Shown: positions 32,796 to 42,553 of the stretch, piece after piece | How positions within the stretch are numbered: position 1 is the stretch's first letter | How the letters are laid out: each line of letters starts with the position of its first letter | Origin: Batillaria attramentaria | Taxonomy: Eukaryota; Mollusca; Gastropoda; Batillariidae | Length of the DNA: 64,000 nucleotides | Direction: 5' to 3' | Assembly (NCBI GenBank): GCA_018292915.2 | Contig: JACVVK020000197.1 | Coordinates: forward strand, 382,501 to 446,500 | Program-made: the position numbers and the translations under genes | The notes under the pieces: model-generated | The model's input: only the letters and a program-made list of their open reading frames with translations | Database searches by the model: none | What the model was told of the DNA's origin: nothing

Positions 32796-32872
32796 GGTAA
32801 CCTTTTTCCTAGGCAAACGCGCGTCTAAAAAGCTGAGTCACTTTACGATCATTGGCTGTTGGTGAGTAAGCC

Positions 32873-33273
32873 CTAAAAAATAGACAGGGCCTTCGACATG
32901 GTATCGCCGTGACTTTTGCGTATCAGATAATACAGGACGTAAAGCCCACAAGTAGAGCTTAACGCGTCTTGCAGGACCCGATCATTATATCTGTAGTAGC
33001 GACAATTTCTTACAAGAAACTCTTTAATGTCACGATGGCGAGGGGGCAGACCATAGCTATCAAAATATTCTGCTGTACAAGTACGAGCATCGAACCAAAT
33101 CGCGACCCAATGCTCTCCTACATGACCAGCAGGGGCTGTATTTACTACAAAAGCATGATGGTGATGTTTTGGTAATAGACGCCGGGGAAGTCTGTCGCGG
33201 GGAAAAACACCGCGAAAAACGTGTCTGGCAGTTCGATGGTGGGCCAGCACGCGTGTCAGTTGCGGTTGTTCAT
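32873..33273 (-). CDS. Adenain-like cysteine protease (virion maturation)
   Basis: The frame contains HVFRGVFPRDRLP near its start, GEHWVAIWFD (catalytic His), EYFDSYG (acidic residue), and VLQ with STCGLYVLY (Gln and catalytic Cys), in the order of adenovirus-type C5 proteases. It is expected to cleave capsid precursors. The ATG at 33273 overlaps the major-capsid stop as ATGA, matching the other overlaps here. That ATG is one base out of frame with the protease and meets a stop after five codons. The 5' end may therefore carry a small indel within 33256-33273. The catalytic core is intact. An upstream in-frame start would lie inside the capsid gene and looks artificial. Confidence 0.85.
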
Positions 33274-34558
33274 GATGAAAAGTCAGTAATAATTTGGCGA
33301 CTGCGGTCAATTTCCAGTAACGAATCCAGTTCTCCGTAAATGATAGCTTGCAAAGCGTTGGGGATCGGGTTAGCAAATTTGATTTCTAAACGCAGACTAC
33401 CGGTTTTTATCAACTCCACTTGATTGCCATCCAAAAGACTGGGACTCAAATCAAACACAAACAGACAGTAGCCATGTGGAAACTCTTGGTATTTAATACC
33501 GTGTCCGTGCTGGCTGTTGACGAGTCCTGTGCCTGCGGCCAAATTGAAATAACTGCGCACGTACTGACCGTGTTCAAAATCAGGCGTCAAAGGTTTGGCC
33601 GGAATCTGCTTACCGTCCAAATACAGTAACAAAAATGTCAGTCCATGAGGTTGAAATTAAAAGGATTACTGTTGTACGCACTAGCCCGACCACGACTCTG
33701 TTGGGGAGTTGTGATAAAAAGAGATTATCTAAAACCGCAGACAGGACTGCATTGAGCCAATCCATGCGTTTTAATGACTGCTCGTTTTAAAGGATATTTA
33801 GCTGTGCGCTTTTCTAACGCCTTCGCGTGACCTACGGTCACGGCTGGGTTCAGTTTACTTTCCGAACAAACAGACTAGCTTGTGTAATAATTACTCTAAA
33901 CCCAGCGGCAGGGTCGTGGGCCATCAAGACAAAACTGTTTTTGGCGGGAATGAGTCTAATTTTGACGTCTACACCAATTTACAAGATAGCGCTCTTGTTT
34001 AAAAAATATCCACGTGAAGTCTTCCCATTAAATCCATTTCTCGACTTTCAGCCGTTGGCTCGCCTCGACACTAAACCGGTATTATCAGCGCCTTGCGTGT
34101 CGTCAAAATGGTTAGCGGTGTCTTTGTAAAAACCCTCCGCAGTCAGATGCGACTCTTTCGCTTCAATTCCAAAACTTAACATTTTTTCAATATAGGCTTT
34201 ATACGGGTAAGTATTTTCCGAGTTTGTGACGAGAGTTGAATTAAATGTAACGTCCACTTGTGAAAACAAAGAGTGCAAAATGTTATTCACCGGAGCGACA
34301 TCCGCGCCGGCTGCTAAATTGTTACCGTTGGCGCGAGTGACTTTACATTTCACGTGTAAGTAATTGTTAGACAAATCCATGTACTCATCCGTAGCGCCGG
34401 ATACGTAAAATTCGATGGGGGCTCCGGGTGGCCAGTGTGGCCAAAGGATGAAATTCCACATGGCTACCGTGTTCGACGGAGGTTTGGGTCGGGGGCATGG
34501 AAAACAGATCAAGTCCGGAATCGACAGATTCACAACTCTGTGGGTGCAGCAACGACAT
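33270..34558 (-). pseudogene. Major capsid protein (double jelly-roll), multiply frameshifted
   Basis: The gene starts at ATG 34558 with the family-typical MSLLHPQSC opening. Family-like segments are then spread over all three frames. GAPIEFYVSG to SHLTAEGFYKD lies in the 34048-34572 frame. The centre (about 33690-34060) changes frame several times. LLYLDGKQIPAKPLTPDF to LEIDRSRQIITDF lies in the 33270-33632 frame. Breaks map near 34420, 34060, 34005, 33975, 33830, 33740 and 33690, and a stretch near 33690 is also shortened. The intact protein would form hexon-like capsomers. In this state no full-length capsid protein can be made, unless the sequence is in error. Confidence 0.88.
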
Positions 34559-34642
34559 GGTGAATTAGTCAAAAATATCAGTGGACGTGGCTTCGAGCAG
34601 CTCTTTTTCTCGTTTGACGCCTTTTACGACTAAACTCTTGCT

Positions 34643-35007
34643 TTATACGTTTGTGTTGGGCTCGCCGGGTGGTGCGGCGGCGGCGGCGGTGGCGGCTCCT
34701 ACAGCTTGATTCAGTATACGTCGACCAGCCTGTTGCGTTCTCCGCTTAGCTGCTGATTTAAAGTCTTGACCCGACAAGACATCGCTAGCAATTTGCATCC
34801 CGGTCCTAGCGCCCGTTTTTAACAAACTTTTCCGGCGCTTTTTAGTAAGGGAACAGCGGATCTTAGCACACCGCCTAATATATTTCCTAGACCCTGACCG
34901 CGCATCATCGCGCCTCCACCGCGAAATACCGGTAAACCGCCATTGCCTGCCTGTAGGGCAAAGTAATCGTGGTACGCTTTTGCGTCACAGGTATACGGGC
35001 ACTTCAT
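34643..35007 (-). pseudogene. pVI-like small virion protein, frameshifted
   Basis: The ATG at 35007 overlaps the minor-capsid stop as ATGA. The frame has a Tyr-rich start, a Gly-rich block with GGLPVFRGGG and an amphipathic-hydrophobic segment ending in LRSAVPLLK. It then stops at 34819. From a T5 run at 34839-34843 the next frame continues as a basic helix (ASDVLSGQDFKSAAKRR) and an Ala-rich tail to 34643. Gly-rich plus basic small proteins in this position are typical of the family and are compared with adenovirus pVI. The function is inferred from position and composition. Confidence 0.65.
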
Positions 35008-35761
35008 TGTAAATTCCTTCTAAACGCCTCGGGACGGAAATGAAGTGTGACGATGCTCTTTCCTTGTTCGAATGAAATGGGTTCTCCCGTGTATGAGGTT
35101 ATAAGGATTTCTATCGTGTTGAATTGTTTCCGACACAGAGGTACGTAATGAGGTTTATCAAAACGCTCATACAAGATGCTTTTAGAAAAATCTGTACAGG
35201 GGACGGTGCGTAGGAGCGGTACGTTGACGTCACCGACCACTCGCTGTTGCACAATGTCACAATAAACATACAGAGAATGGTATTGCGTGTACAGATTAAG
35301 CATTCCGTTAGCTAAATAGGTTCCAGGACCAACCAAAGTATTGCTTTTAAACCCTAACAACTTTTGTAAATCAGACCCGAGCTCTAACCGGCAGTGCTTA
35401 TACAAAACGACGTACACGCGCTTTGTCGAGTCTTTAAAATGAAATCGGACATTGCTTTGAGCTGTAATGGCAGCAACTTGGAAGTTTAAACGCTGTGGAC
35501 AAGCTGTTCGGGACTCGCGTACAGGCCATCAGGCAGCGTCCCCACCTTTAACACAGCGCGTTCATCGTCTTGTATGACTTTAAATTGAAACGTATCGCCT
35601 TTAACGTTATAAAAACTACCGGGAACGTTAATTTCCGCAAGACCCACTTCCCATTCTCCGTTCAGATCAACTGACTGAGGGAGCTTTGTATAAAAATGAG
35701 CCGCGTTATTGTCAGGATAGTGGTTTAAACTGCTGTTACTAGGGAGCGTCACGTAAAACAT
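35004..35761 (-). pseudogene. Minor (penton-like, single jelly-roll) capsid protein, frameshifted
   Basis: The 5' frame starts MFYVTLPSNSSLNHYP and includes HFYTKLPQ and WEVGLAEINVPGSFYNV, a hallmark of the Polinton minor capsid protein. It stops at 35486. The second part (35004-35417 frame: LLGF, YVYCDIVQQRVVGDVNVPLLRT, FDKPHYVPL, TLHFR) is one base out of frame. The switch is near 35486-35490. The start overlaps the end of the membrane-protein gene by 23 bases. The protein would occupy capsid vertices. Confidence 0.88.
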
Positions 35762-36014
35762 TTTTACGCTCTATAGTCGGATTGGGCAGGGCGTATCCTA
35801 GAGAAGCGCTAAGCAAGGAAATCCACAAACTTTCCGACGGATGTCCTCGCGTTAAATTTATTAACGAAACAATAATGACCATGCAGATGATGAGCATCTG
35901 ACATATAAAAACAACTTCACTACGCGGTACTCTCCGCCCCCATACACGCCAGAGTATCGACCTTCTTGCTCCGGTGTCTTCTTCTTTTTCCTGATTCTCT
36001 TGTATGTCAGTCAT
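35739..36014 (-). CDS. Small single-pass membrane protein
   Basis: The ATG at 36014 overlaps the integrase stop as ATGA, so I prefer it to the upstream ATG at 36038. The 91 residues comprise a charged N-terminus, one strong transmembrane helix (VVFICQMLIICMVIIVSLI), and a conserved-looking SLWISLLSASLGYALPNP end. Proteins of this size and pattern sit beside the minor capsid gene in other Polintons. Their role is unknown, with membrane or entry-related function possible. Intact here. Confidence 0.7.
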   Translation of the reverse strand: MTDIQENQEKEEDTGARRSILWRVWGRRVPRSEVVFICQMLIICMVIIVSLINLTRGHPSESLWISLLSASLGYALPNPTIERKNVLRDAP

Positions 36015-37063
36015 TGAACGTGTTTGGCCGGGATCCACGAGTCAAATGACGACGGGTAGCCGAGCCAGCGAATTAAATATTCTTTTCTTCCACCAGGGCC
36101 TCGCCGCGATTTCAAAATTTGTTCAATCCTATAGACTTGTTTTTCACCAACTTTTTGTAACTCTTCTTTATAAAAACTCCCTTTCAATTCCTCGCCGTGA
36201 TCGTCTTTGATTTTATAAGTAACAGGTCGTGTACTTAATACGCGACTTAAAGTAAACAGCTCTTGCGTCCAGCCTGGTAAATACCCTTTCTTAAACGACC
36301 GACGCGCTTTAGAAATGCGAACGCGGTCACCAATGTTTAGCTGTGTCACCGACTGTTTTCCTTTTCGTCCGTATAACGCCTGCCACACCTGTTCGCTCGT
36401 TTCAGCTGTTACTTCAACGGGTGCACGTCGAATACTCCGGTGATACGAATGATTGTAACTGTCGACAACCTGAGGTAGAACATCCACGTAGCGCAAAGTA
36501 TTTGTGTGGGTAAAATATCGCCAGAGTCTTTCTTTCAACGTGCGATTAAATCTTTCCACAACCGCGGCTTTTATGTCTTCGTTTTCTGTGGTAAAGAAAT
36601 ACACCTTGTGCTTGGACAAAAATTGTTGAAAAACACGGTTGATAAATTCTGTTCCTTTGTCTGTTTGCAGTTTTAAAGGTTTCCGTCCAGCCGTCTCAAA
36701 GATGTGTTCAAACGCTTTCGTTAGCGACGCACCCGTCTTGTTCTTTAAAGGCACGACCCACGCGTACTTGCTCAACACGTCGATGCAGGTTAGCAAGAAG
36801 GTATAACCGTCATTATACTTCTTCAATTTTTGCACATCAATTAAGTCGGCTTGCCACTGGTGATCGATTCCTCCTACGATAATACGGCGACGTGAAAATC
36901 GGTGTCTAACAGGTTTGTGTAATGTATACGTATCTTGATGAGACAACCACTGTTGTATGTCTCCGAGTTTCGCTTTAGGTACAGCTCTTTTTAAACTTTG
37001 CACACCACCAAAACTGCCAGGGAGTTTAGGATTATAGTACCGCTGTCGTAACGCTTTAGACAT
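36011..37063 (-). CDS. int: Retroviral-type integrase with C-terminal chromodomain
   Basis: The frame extends upstream, but ATG 37063 gives the family start MSKALRQRYYNPKLPGS and 350 residues. The catalytic core has Asp73 (WQADLID), Asp135 (LQTDKGTEF) and Glu170 (VVERFN), 35 apart, as in rve integrases. An SH3-like DNA-binding region (about 240-300) precedes a chromodomain (309-350: VYRIEQIL, YLIRWLGY, SWIP), which may steer insertion to modified histones. No N-terminal HHCC zinc motif is seen. The enzyme would insert the linear element and generate the 6-bp duplication. The frame is intact. Confidence 0.96.
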   Translation of the reverse strand: MSKALRQRYYNPKLPGSFGGVQSLKRAVPKAKLGDIQQWLSHQDTYTLHKPVRHRFSRRRIIVGGIDHQWQADLIDVQKLKKYNDGYTFLLTCIDVLSKYAWVVPLKNKTGASLTKAFEHIFETAGRKPLKLQTDKGTEFINRVFQQFLSKHKVYFFTTENEDIKAAVVERFNRTLKERLWRYFTHTNTLRYVDVLPQVVDSYNHSYHRSIRRAPVEVTAETSEQVWQALYGRKGKQSVTQLNIGDRVRISKARRSFKKGYLPGWTQELFTLSRVLSTRPVTYKIKDDHGEELKGSFYKEELQKVGEKQVYRIEQILKSRRGPGGRKEYLIRWLGYPSSFDSWIPAKHVQ

Positions 37064-37073
37064 TTTTTTTTTT

Positions 37074-37889
37074 TTAGTCAAATAACGCCTCCCAATGTAT
37101 ACGCGGCGATTTAAAGTGTCGGGGTGATGGTGATGATGATGATGAGCGAATAAGAGGAGATTCCTGTCGACGACGACGACGACGAACGCGAGGGCGCGAT
37201 CGGTCTGCTGTAACTGAAGGCGTAGAGGGTGTTGCAGCATCCCTTAAAGACGACGCATGCCTGTTCCGTTGTAAGTAGTCCCAGCGCTTCAGGTTGCCTA
37301 CAATTTCACGCGGTACGTTGGCGCGTTTCAAAGCACGAGCAAATACATTCCACCCCTGCGGAGTTTCCACTTTTTTCCGAGCGCGTAGTACATCATTGAC
37401 TAAATCAGACATATTTGACCCGTCGATGGTTACGCCTTCGTATACCAACTGACCTCTTTCATCCCAGGTCAATTCAGGATCCTCTTTAAGATGCTCTAAA
37501 AGTAACCGCGCTTTCTTATGCATCGTTTTAGGAACACTGGCGAGGACACGGTTTTCTAATTTTTCTTCTAAGCTGCCAGCACTAGACGAAGGCGGTGCTG
37601 GCTGTGTTGCCGAAGCACTTTCAGCGGTGGTTGAAGCGATTTCCACTCTACCGATCGGTTTCTGACGGTACTCTTTACTAAAATGTCTGTAGCGGTGCAA
37701 AGCCTGTTCATAGCGTCTCGCTTTTTCCAACGGTTCTAATGCTGCATCTTGTAAAACTTGCGTTATCTCCTGGTCCAAACCGACAATATTCCCATTTAAA
37801 ATATCCGTTACGGGTGGTGGTGGTGGTTTTTGTTCTTGTCGTTTAAGCCATTCCGGGTCGACCAATACCATTTTCTTCGTGTACTCCAT
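37074..37889 (-). CDS. Conserved Polinton protein of unknown function, 271 aa
   Basis: Intact frame from ATG at 37889. The N-terminal half has a helical segment around 28-75 followed by a Ser/Ala/Pro linker. A compact domain spans about 108-205 (KARLLLEHLKEDP, WDERGQLVYEG, ALKRANVPREIVGN). The C-terminus is Arg/Ser-rich and likely binds nucleic acid. Proteins with this domain layout recur in animal Polintons between the ATPase and integrase or capsid genes, but I know no demonstrated function. A virion core or DNA-associated role is inferred from position and basic tail. Confidence 0.75.
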   Translation of the reverse strand: MEYTKKMVLVDPEWLKRQEQKPPPPPVTDILNGNIVGLDQEITQVLQDAALEPLEKARRYEQALHRYRHFSKEYRQKPIGRVEIASTTAESASATQPAPPSSSAGSLEEKLENRVLASVPKTMHKKARLLLEHLKEDPELTWDERGQLVYEGVTIDGSNMSDLVNDVLRARKKVETPQGWNVFARALKRANVPREIVGNLKRWDYLQRNRHASSLRDAATPSTPSVTADRSRPRVRRRRRRQESPLIRSSSSSPSPRHFKSPRIHWEALFD

Positions 37890-37897
37890 TTTTCTTG

Positions 37898-38224
37898 TTA
37901 TTGCCCGAGCAAAACTTGTCCTAGCACACCTAATACTGGACCTAACACAGCGCCGAGAAATCCACCTTTCTGCAAAAGTGCTTTTCGGCGCTTTAAAGAA
38001 GTTTTCTTGGTCGCCAAGGTTCTAAGCGTCTGTTTATGCGCACGAAGTTTTTGTTTCTGACGCGGGGTCAAACGCACACGCCCTTTTAAAATATTGAATG
38101 AACACTCGCACAACGTTTGAATCAGTTCACGGTCCCCGGATCGGATAATAGCTTTCACGACTTGCGGTTTAGCTTTCGATAAAAATTTCAATAACGCCGC
38201 GTTGCGTTTTAGCCGCGCGCTCAT
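37898..38224 (-). CDS. Small basic protein with hydrophobic C-terminus
   Basis: 108 residues: a Lys/Arg-rich body with KRRKALLQKGGF, followed by a hydrophobic Gly/Leu/Val tail. The start overlaps the end of the ATPase gene by 56 bases. The KGGF-plus-hydrophobic-tail arrangement is widespread in Polinton/adintovirus late genes and is compared with adenovirus core or membrane-active peptides. It may bind DNA or disturb membranes. This assignment is by analogy. Confidence 0.65.
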   Translation of the reverse strand: MSARLKRNAALLKFLSKAKPQVVKAIIRSGDRELIQTLCECSFNILKGRVRLTPRQKQKLRAHKQTLRTLATKKTSLKRRKALLQKGGFLGAVLGPVLGVLGQVLLGQ

Positions 38225-38839
38225 TTTTGAAGATAACGGTCACACCTTGAGGCGAAAAAATATCAGTTCGTAGGCGCAAATGTTCTGGTGTTTCTTGTCT
38301 GAGATCAATCAGCAAATAACCGTGACTTTTTGAAACAGCGTCTTTATATGCTTCTAACATATATTGAGTTTTTCCAGGGTACATTTGTTTTGCCAGTGCT
38401 GTTATTTGGGACGCGTCACGCGGGTTTTTAAACACGACTAAATAATGACTGTTTAAGCTTATCGTTCGCTGTTCTTTGTTTTTTCCAAATAATTTTGCAC
38501 GATGTACATAACGGAGATGTTCAGGTGATGACTTCCTTTCGTAAACAGCTGTGTCACGCGAGAATCGGTTTCATGCATGAGATCATCAATAATAAGAAGA
38601 CAGCGTTTGTGACCTGTAAATTTCGACATATCAGGTAATCCCTCCTGAAATTGCACGCCACGCAGCTGTAGCTTGTCATATAACGGTTGCCAAACACCGT
38701 AACACCAAATAATTTCCTCCGGCGCGGGGACCATAATATCCTTCAACCGATCTAAACACTGATTGACAAAATAGCTTTTGCCGCTTTGTGAAGGCCCTGC
38801 AATAAGACAGGTAAACGGATGCTGAAATCGCGGATCCAT
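38169..38839 (-). pseudogene. FtsK/HerA-type (A32-like) DNA-packaging ATPase, frameshifted
   Basis: From ATG 38839 the frame shows Walker A GPSQSGKS and Walker B LLIIDDL, then sensor-like HHLNISVMYIVQN, and stops at 38459. The conserved continuation (ISLNSHYLVVFKNPRDASQ to the hydrophobic end) is in another frame to 38169. The switch lies at or just after a T6 run at 38479-38484. The ATP-binding motifs are intact and only the C-terminal third is displaced. A pyrimidine-rich AG (TTTGTTTCTCTCAG) 13 bases upstream of the ATG could be a leader splice acceptor. Role: pumping the genome into capsids. Confidence 0.9.
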
Positions 38840-38899
38840 GTCTGCTGGGTAACTGAGAGAAACAAATGAAAACCAACAGTTAAATATCATCATCATGTG

Positions 38900-39319
38900 G
38901 GACCCCTATCCTAAATGGGAGGCGCTGACAGCTGTCACTTCATGATCTCCCTGTATTACCTCACTGGAGGCTATGGCCGTGATCTCGGGTTAAGGTCAAA
39001 TGGCTCCCGGTCTCCCTACCTAAATAGGGAGGCGCTGACAGCTGTCACTTCATGATCAGGTTATAAGGTGAAGCCCTGATTTTATAGGGTCGTTTCCTAA
39101 AGTTTACGTCATAAGGTTAAGGGCATGACCTGAAGTTATAAGGCTGTGACCTGAGGACGTGACCTCAGGTTAGGGCTATGACCTGAGGCTAAGGACGTGA
39201 CCTCAGGTTAAGGACGTGACCTCAGGGCCTTGACCTCAGGCTAAGGACGTGACCTCAGGTTAAGGTCAAACGGCTCCCGGCTCCCTGAGGGTTGAGGGGT
39301 CGCAACTTATACTACTACT
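38900..39319. repeat. Right terminal inverted repeat
   Basis: Reverse complement of the left arm. It holds the terminal AGTAGTAGTATAAGTTGCG, the GAGGTCA sub-repeats, and one full period of the 110-bp unit (palindrome TGACAGCTGTCA at 38927-38938 and 39037-39048). One AGT triplet more than the left tip. Confidence 0.95.
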
Positions 39320-39325
39320 TTCGGC
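39320..39325. repeat. Right target-site duplication TTCGGC
   Basis: Identical to 22406-22411 and directly abuts the last T of the element. The perfect match suggests no decay of the junctions since insertion. Confidence 0.93.
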
Positions 39326-41037
39326 TGTCTCTGTGGAGGCGCCGCAACTACACGTTGCGTCATTATTATTGTTGCATTAACAGTGAACGGATATTGTTAT
39401 TGCTGCATTAAGTAATAAAAGGATGCGGTAATTGTAATATCAGTATCGTGTCTGGGATCTGTATGGACGTAGACATCACCTGGGTTGTGAGAGGACGCTG
39501 AATCGGGTTTGTGTTGGAGGGTTGACGTGTTTTTGTCCATCTTTTCTCGTCTGATAGCTGTCTTGTGTACTGATACGGCACTCATCTCGACTGATCCGCA
39601 GTGATGAAGACAGAAATATTTATATAGATATGTAGAACGAGAGATGTTGTTGGCCACCTCTCCGCTGATACTGCGGGTTGTGTTTCTGTTGTTCATGGTT
39701 GGTTTGTTGGTTGTGAAATTCTCGACAGAGCGAACATTTGCAAGCGCTTTGTTTTGTGTGTCCGCTTTTCAAATCACCCTAGCGGTGGGTCGGACAAATG
39801 GCGTTAAATCGCTAAAACACACACCTTCCCGTCCTTCTTGTTTCTTTGTGACGTCACCAAACGTTTCATTGAGCTCCTGTGTCCTGAAGACTTTTTTCCG
39901 AGTGTTTGGCATCTTTTGTTCAACGTCGAGACGGTATCCAAAATGGCGGCCAGGCGGAATAGTATTGTGTAGAAGTAGTTTTAATTGAAAACCGTCTAGA
40001 CAGACGGCCGCCCTTCCCCATTACCAGCATTCTAACAACCAGATTACCCACTAACTCTTGTGAGAGGTGTCTGTGTAAAGCGGAACACGCTTGTCACCCT
40101 GTGGCCTGTTGATGGTACACCAACTTGCCTGATTAAGTTTGCTAGCCGCTTTGAAGCTTAACTTTATTTTCTTTTTAAATGCGGGTCAAGTACACAGCAA
40201 CTTTGAAGACAAATGTTCGCCTAATGAGTGAAATCCGTGATCTTGGAACTGTTCGTAGCGTCGGGGCATAGCACCACAGCTCATAGCGGCGGCGGTTCCG
40301 CGGAGCTTCTAGCCGAAAAACTGAAGTGTGATTGTGCGAAATTTGTTTTCTATTTCATGTGCTTAATTACATTTTACTGAGAAACGATTCAGTGTCATTG
40401 TACCTTTTGTGATGTTTTGTTTTCAGTTTTATATCATTGTATGTTCATTGAACAGCATTGGCGTTCGGTTGTAGCTGGCCTGCATCGGCAAAGAACAGAC
40501 TCAGCCCGATGTCCAATCCCAGAATGCTTGCAATGCGCATGTGCTTGTAAGACGCTCGTAAAACGCCTCTTATCGCAGTTTCTGTCGACTCGTCACGCCG
40601 TAAAATGGCCCCATGCGCTTGTTGATTATGTTCTACGCCTATTATTTGCATGAAAACGATCCCGTGCAGAACTGCAGATTACAGAATGTGGGTTGTTTGG
40701 CAGCACTTAGCTCGAGACTCGTGTCGGTTCGACTCGTGACGCTGTGACACGCTGGCCGGGGTCAGTGTGATTGTCATGTCATTGTTATGGAAACTGACAA
40801 CACACGCCAAGCAGGCAAACACGGTTCTTCTGAGGACACTTCCGGTTGCAGCCTGTTATCGAAAAGATTTATACCTCACTTTCTTGTACAACATTGATGA
40901 TTATTCGGACGTAGCCGGGCAAACAGGCAAACATCAGATATGTTCCTAATGTACTTGAAGTCCGCTCATGCCCGAACTGTTCTCTTTTATCTTATCTTCA
41001 GTGTTTGGAACTGTGTAGACAATGCATGCGATAGTAG

Positions 41038-41100
<63 letters not shown>

Positions 41101-41557
41101 TTGCCAGTTTGCGCCGAAAAATTAGCACTGACGTTTAGTAGTTTAGTATCAGACCTAACTGTGTACTCAGTTAAGGTCAAAGCAAGGAAAATATGAACAA
41201 ACACACAAAATGCACAAGTAAGAAAATTATACCAAAATTAGGACTTTTACTGACATAATATAGCATTTCCCACGACCTGTTCCATATGGCTGAAACAAGA
41301 CGTTCTGCTATCAATCTTTGCCTTGGCCATTACCTCTTGTAAGTTGGTGGTTTGCACTGGCCAGCTGAGTGTGTCAAACTCCGTAACACTCAGTTGTATG
41401 TCAGCTGGACGGTCCCCCTGACCGGCATTGACACGTGCGTGACTGGCGCTACGTGTTGAAACATCTGGAGCTCTCCCAGCAAAGAGGCGCCAAAGTGCTG
41501 ACTGACTGTAGAATTATCGGAAACTGCTGACACCTCTTGATAGTGATCGATCACGAC

Positions 41558-41593
<36 letters not shown>

Positions 41594-42357
41594 GTTTCAA
41601 ACTGCATTCTGAAGCCGTGTGATAGTTCGACTGGTAGACCCTCGGACTTTCAATGCCATGATTGTGAGTTCGAATCCCAAACGGAAGCCAATAATATGCC
41701 ACGGTACTGGCTGTTTCATCGTTGCTCCGTCTTGGACATTAATCTATATTGCGGGGAAAAGTACGTGAAACCCGCAAACGGATCTACGTATCTGAACTCT
41801 TCATCTGAATGGCCGCCTGCCAAGGGGCGAGTATCAAGATGATGGTGGTGGTGATTTCATAATTTATCAGCCAACCTACTTCGAGCCTCGATGACTCATC
41901 GGATAATTTTTTCACCTGTTTATCTAGGACACAGCTGTGGTTCCTCTTCTGTAACGCGGCCAGCAACACCTGTTTGGAGCAAATCAGCTACAACTCATTT
42001 TACTCTTATATCGTAATAACAGCCAAACCTTCTTGCGTCGTTTGTTTGTCCAGTTTTGCTTTAAGAAAAATTAAGTTGTTGCTTTCTACGTTTTCTGCTG
42101 CGTTTTTACTCCATATAGGGTCTTCAGACAGTTCAGAAATCGGATATTTTGTTGTTGTTGTGCGTGTCAAAACTAAAGACGTTTACAAGCGTCAAAGTTA
42201 TTCAAACGGACTGAAAGGCTTAGAAGATGGTGGCATAATTAACATGATACTTTCAACACTCCGCGTTCCTCGACATTTTACCAAATTCGGGCGCCCTCTG
42301 TATTTGTCATCAAACTGTTGTCGTATCGTACTACCAGCGTGCACTCATGTAATACAG
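39326..42357. other. Host sequence right of the element, largely non-coding
   Basis: No gene with support. Notable sites: AAAATGGCGGCC near 39940-39951 is a perfect YY1-type element, but the ATG it contains opens only nine codons. CCCAGAATGC with a near-NRF1 word (TGCGCATGTGC) lies near 40524-40545, a combination seen in housekeeping promoters. (GT)n-(GA)n repeats lie at 41041-41100. Confidence 0.5.
41608..41782 (+). mobile_element. Family A SINE, plus strand
   Basis: The head TAGTTCGACTGGTAGACC with box B GAGTTCGAATCCC leads into CATCGTTGCTCCGTCTTGGA and a GGGAAAAGTACGTGAAACCC tail, a diverged family A copy. A (CT)n tract lies about 40 bases upstream. Confidence 0.65.
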
Positions 42358-42363
42358 ACGTAC

Positions 42364-42553
42364 GCTGGAGGAGCGCCGTGTCGTCCTTGAGAAGATCGAC
42401 CACATTCTTGTCGTTCTTGACCCGGCTGGCCGCCTTCTCTCTCACCTTCCTGCCCAGTAGCAGTACTCCCTCTGCCCACTTCATTACTTCCTCAGCGGCC
42501 GACAGGTGGCACTTGGACAGAGCCTGGGCAGCTAGAGCCCAAACGAGGCGTTC
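42364..42553 (-). CDS. Candidate internal exon of an unidentified minus-strand gene
   Basis: The minus strand has an AG acceptor at 42554-42555, then an open 63-codon segment rich in Ala, Leu, Lys and Glu (WALAAQALSKCHLSAAEEVM, LLLGRKVREKAASR), and then a GTACGT donor at 42358-42363. Composition and codon use look coding and helical, unlike the flanks. I do not recognise the family, and the acceptor's pyrimidine tract is weak. No partner exon is identified. Confidence 0.35.

Larger units (their letters stand above)
22412..39319 (-). mobile_element. Maverick/Polinton (adintovirus-type) transposon, 16.9 kb
   Basis: The element begins AGTAGTATAAGTTGCG. Its right end is the inverted form with one extra AGT unit, so the termini are AG...CT. 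Terminal inverted repeats, 6-bp duplications, protein-primed polymerase B, chromodomain integrase, packaging ATPase, adenain-like protease and both jelly-roll capsid proteins together define the family. All identified genes run on the minus strand. The termini and duplication are intact, but several morphogenesis genes carry frameshifts. Members of this group are thought to be able to form virions while integrating like transposons. Whether this copy can move cannot be judged from sequence alone. Confidence 0.97.

Noticed and set aside
36011..37240. Integrase start at the upstream end of the open frame (409 codons)
   Set aside because: The extra 59 residues are antisense-like His/Val runs overlapping the end of the 271-aa gene. 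The internal ATG at 37063 gives the family-typical N-terminus.
38459..38486. Programmed -1 frameshift in the packaging ATPase
   Set aside because: An A run is present, but the phase does not fit the X XXY YYZ slippery pattern. Many other genes in the element show similar single-base breaks, so an indel or assembly error is simpler.
39644..39988. 114-codon plus-strand ORF with a hydrophobic start
   Set aside because: No family resemblance, no splice support, and composition like the flanking non-coding DNA.
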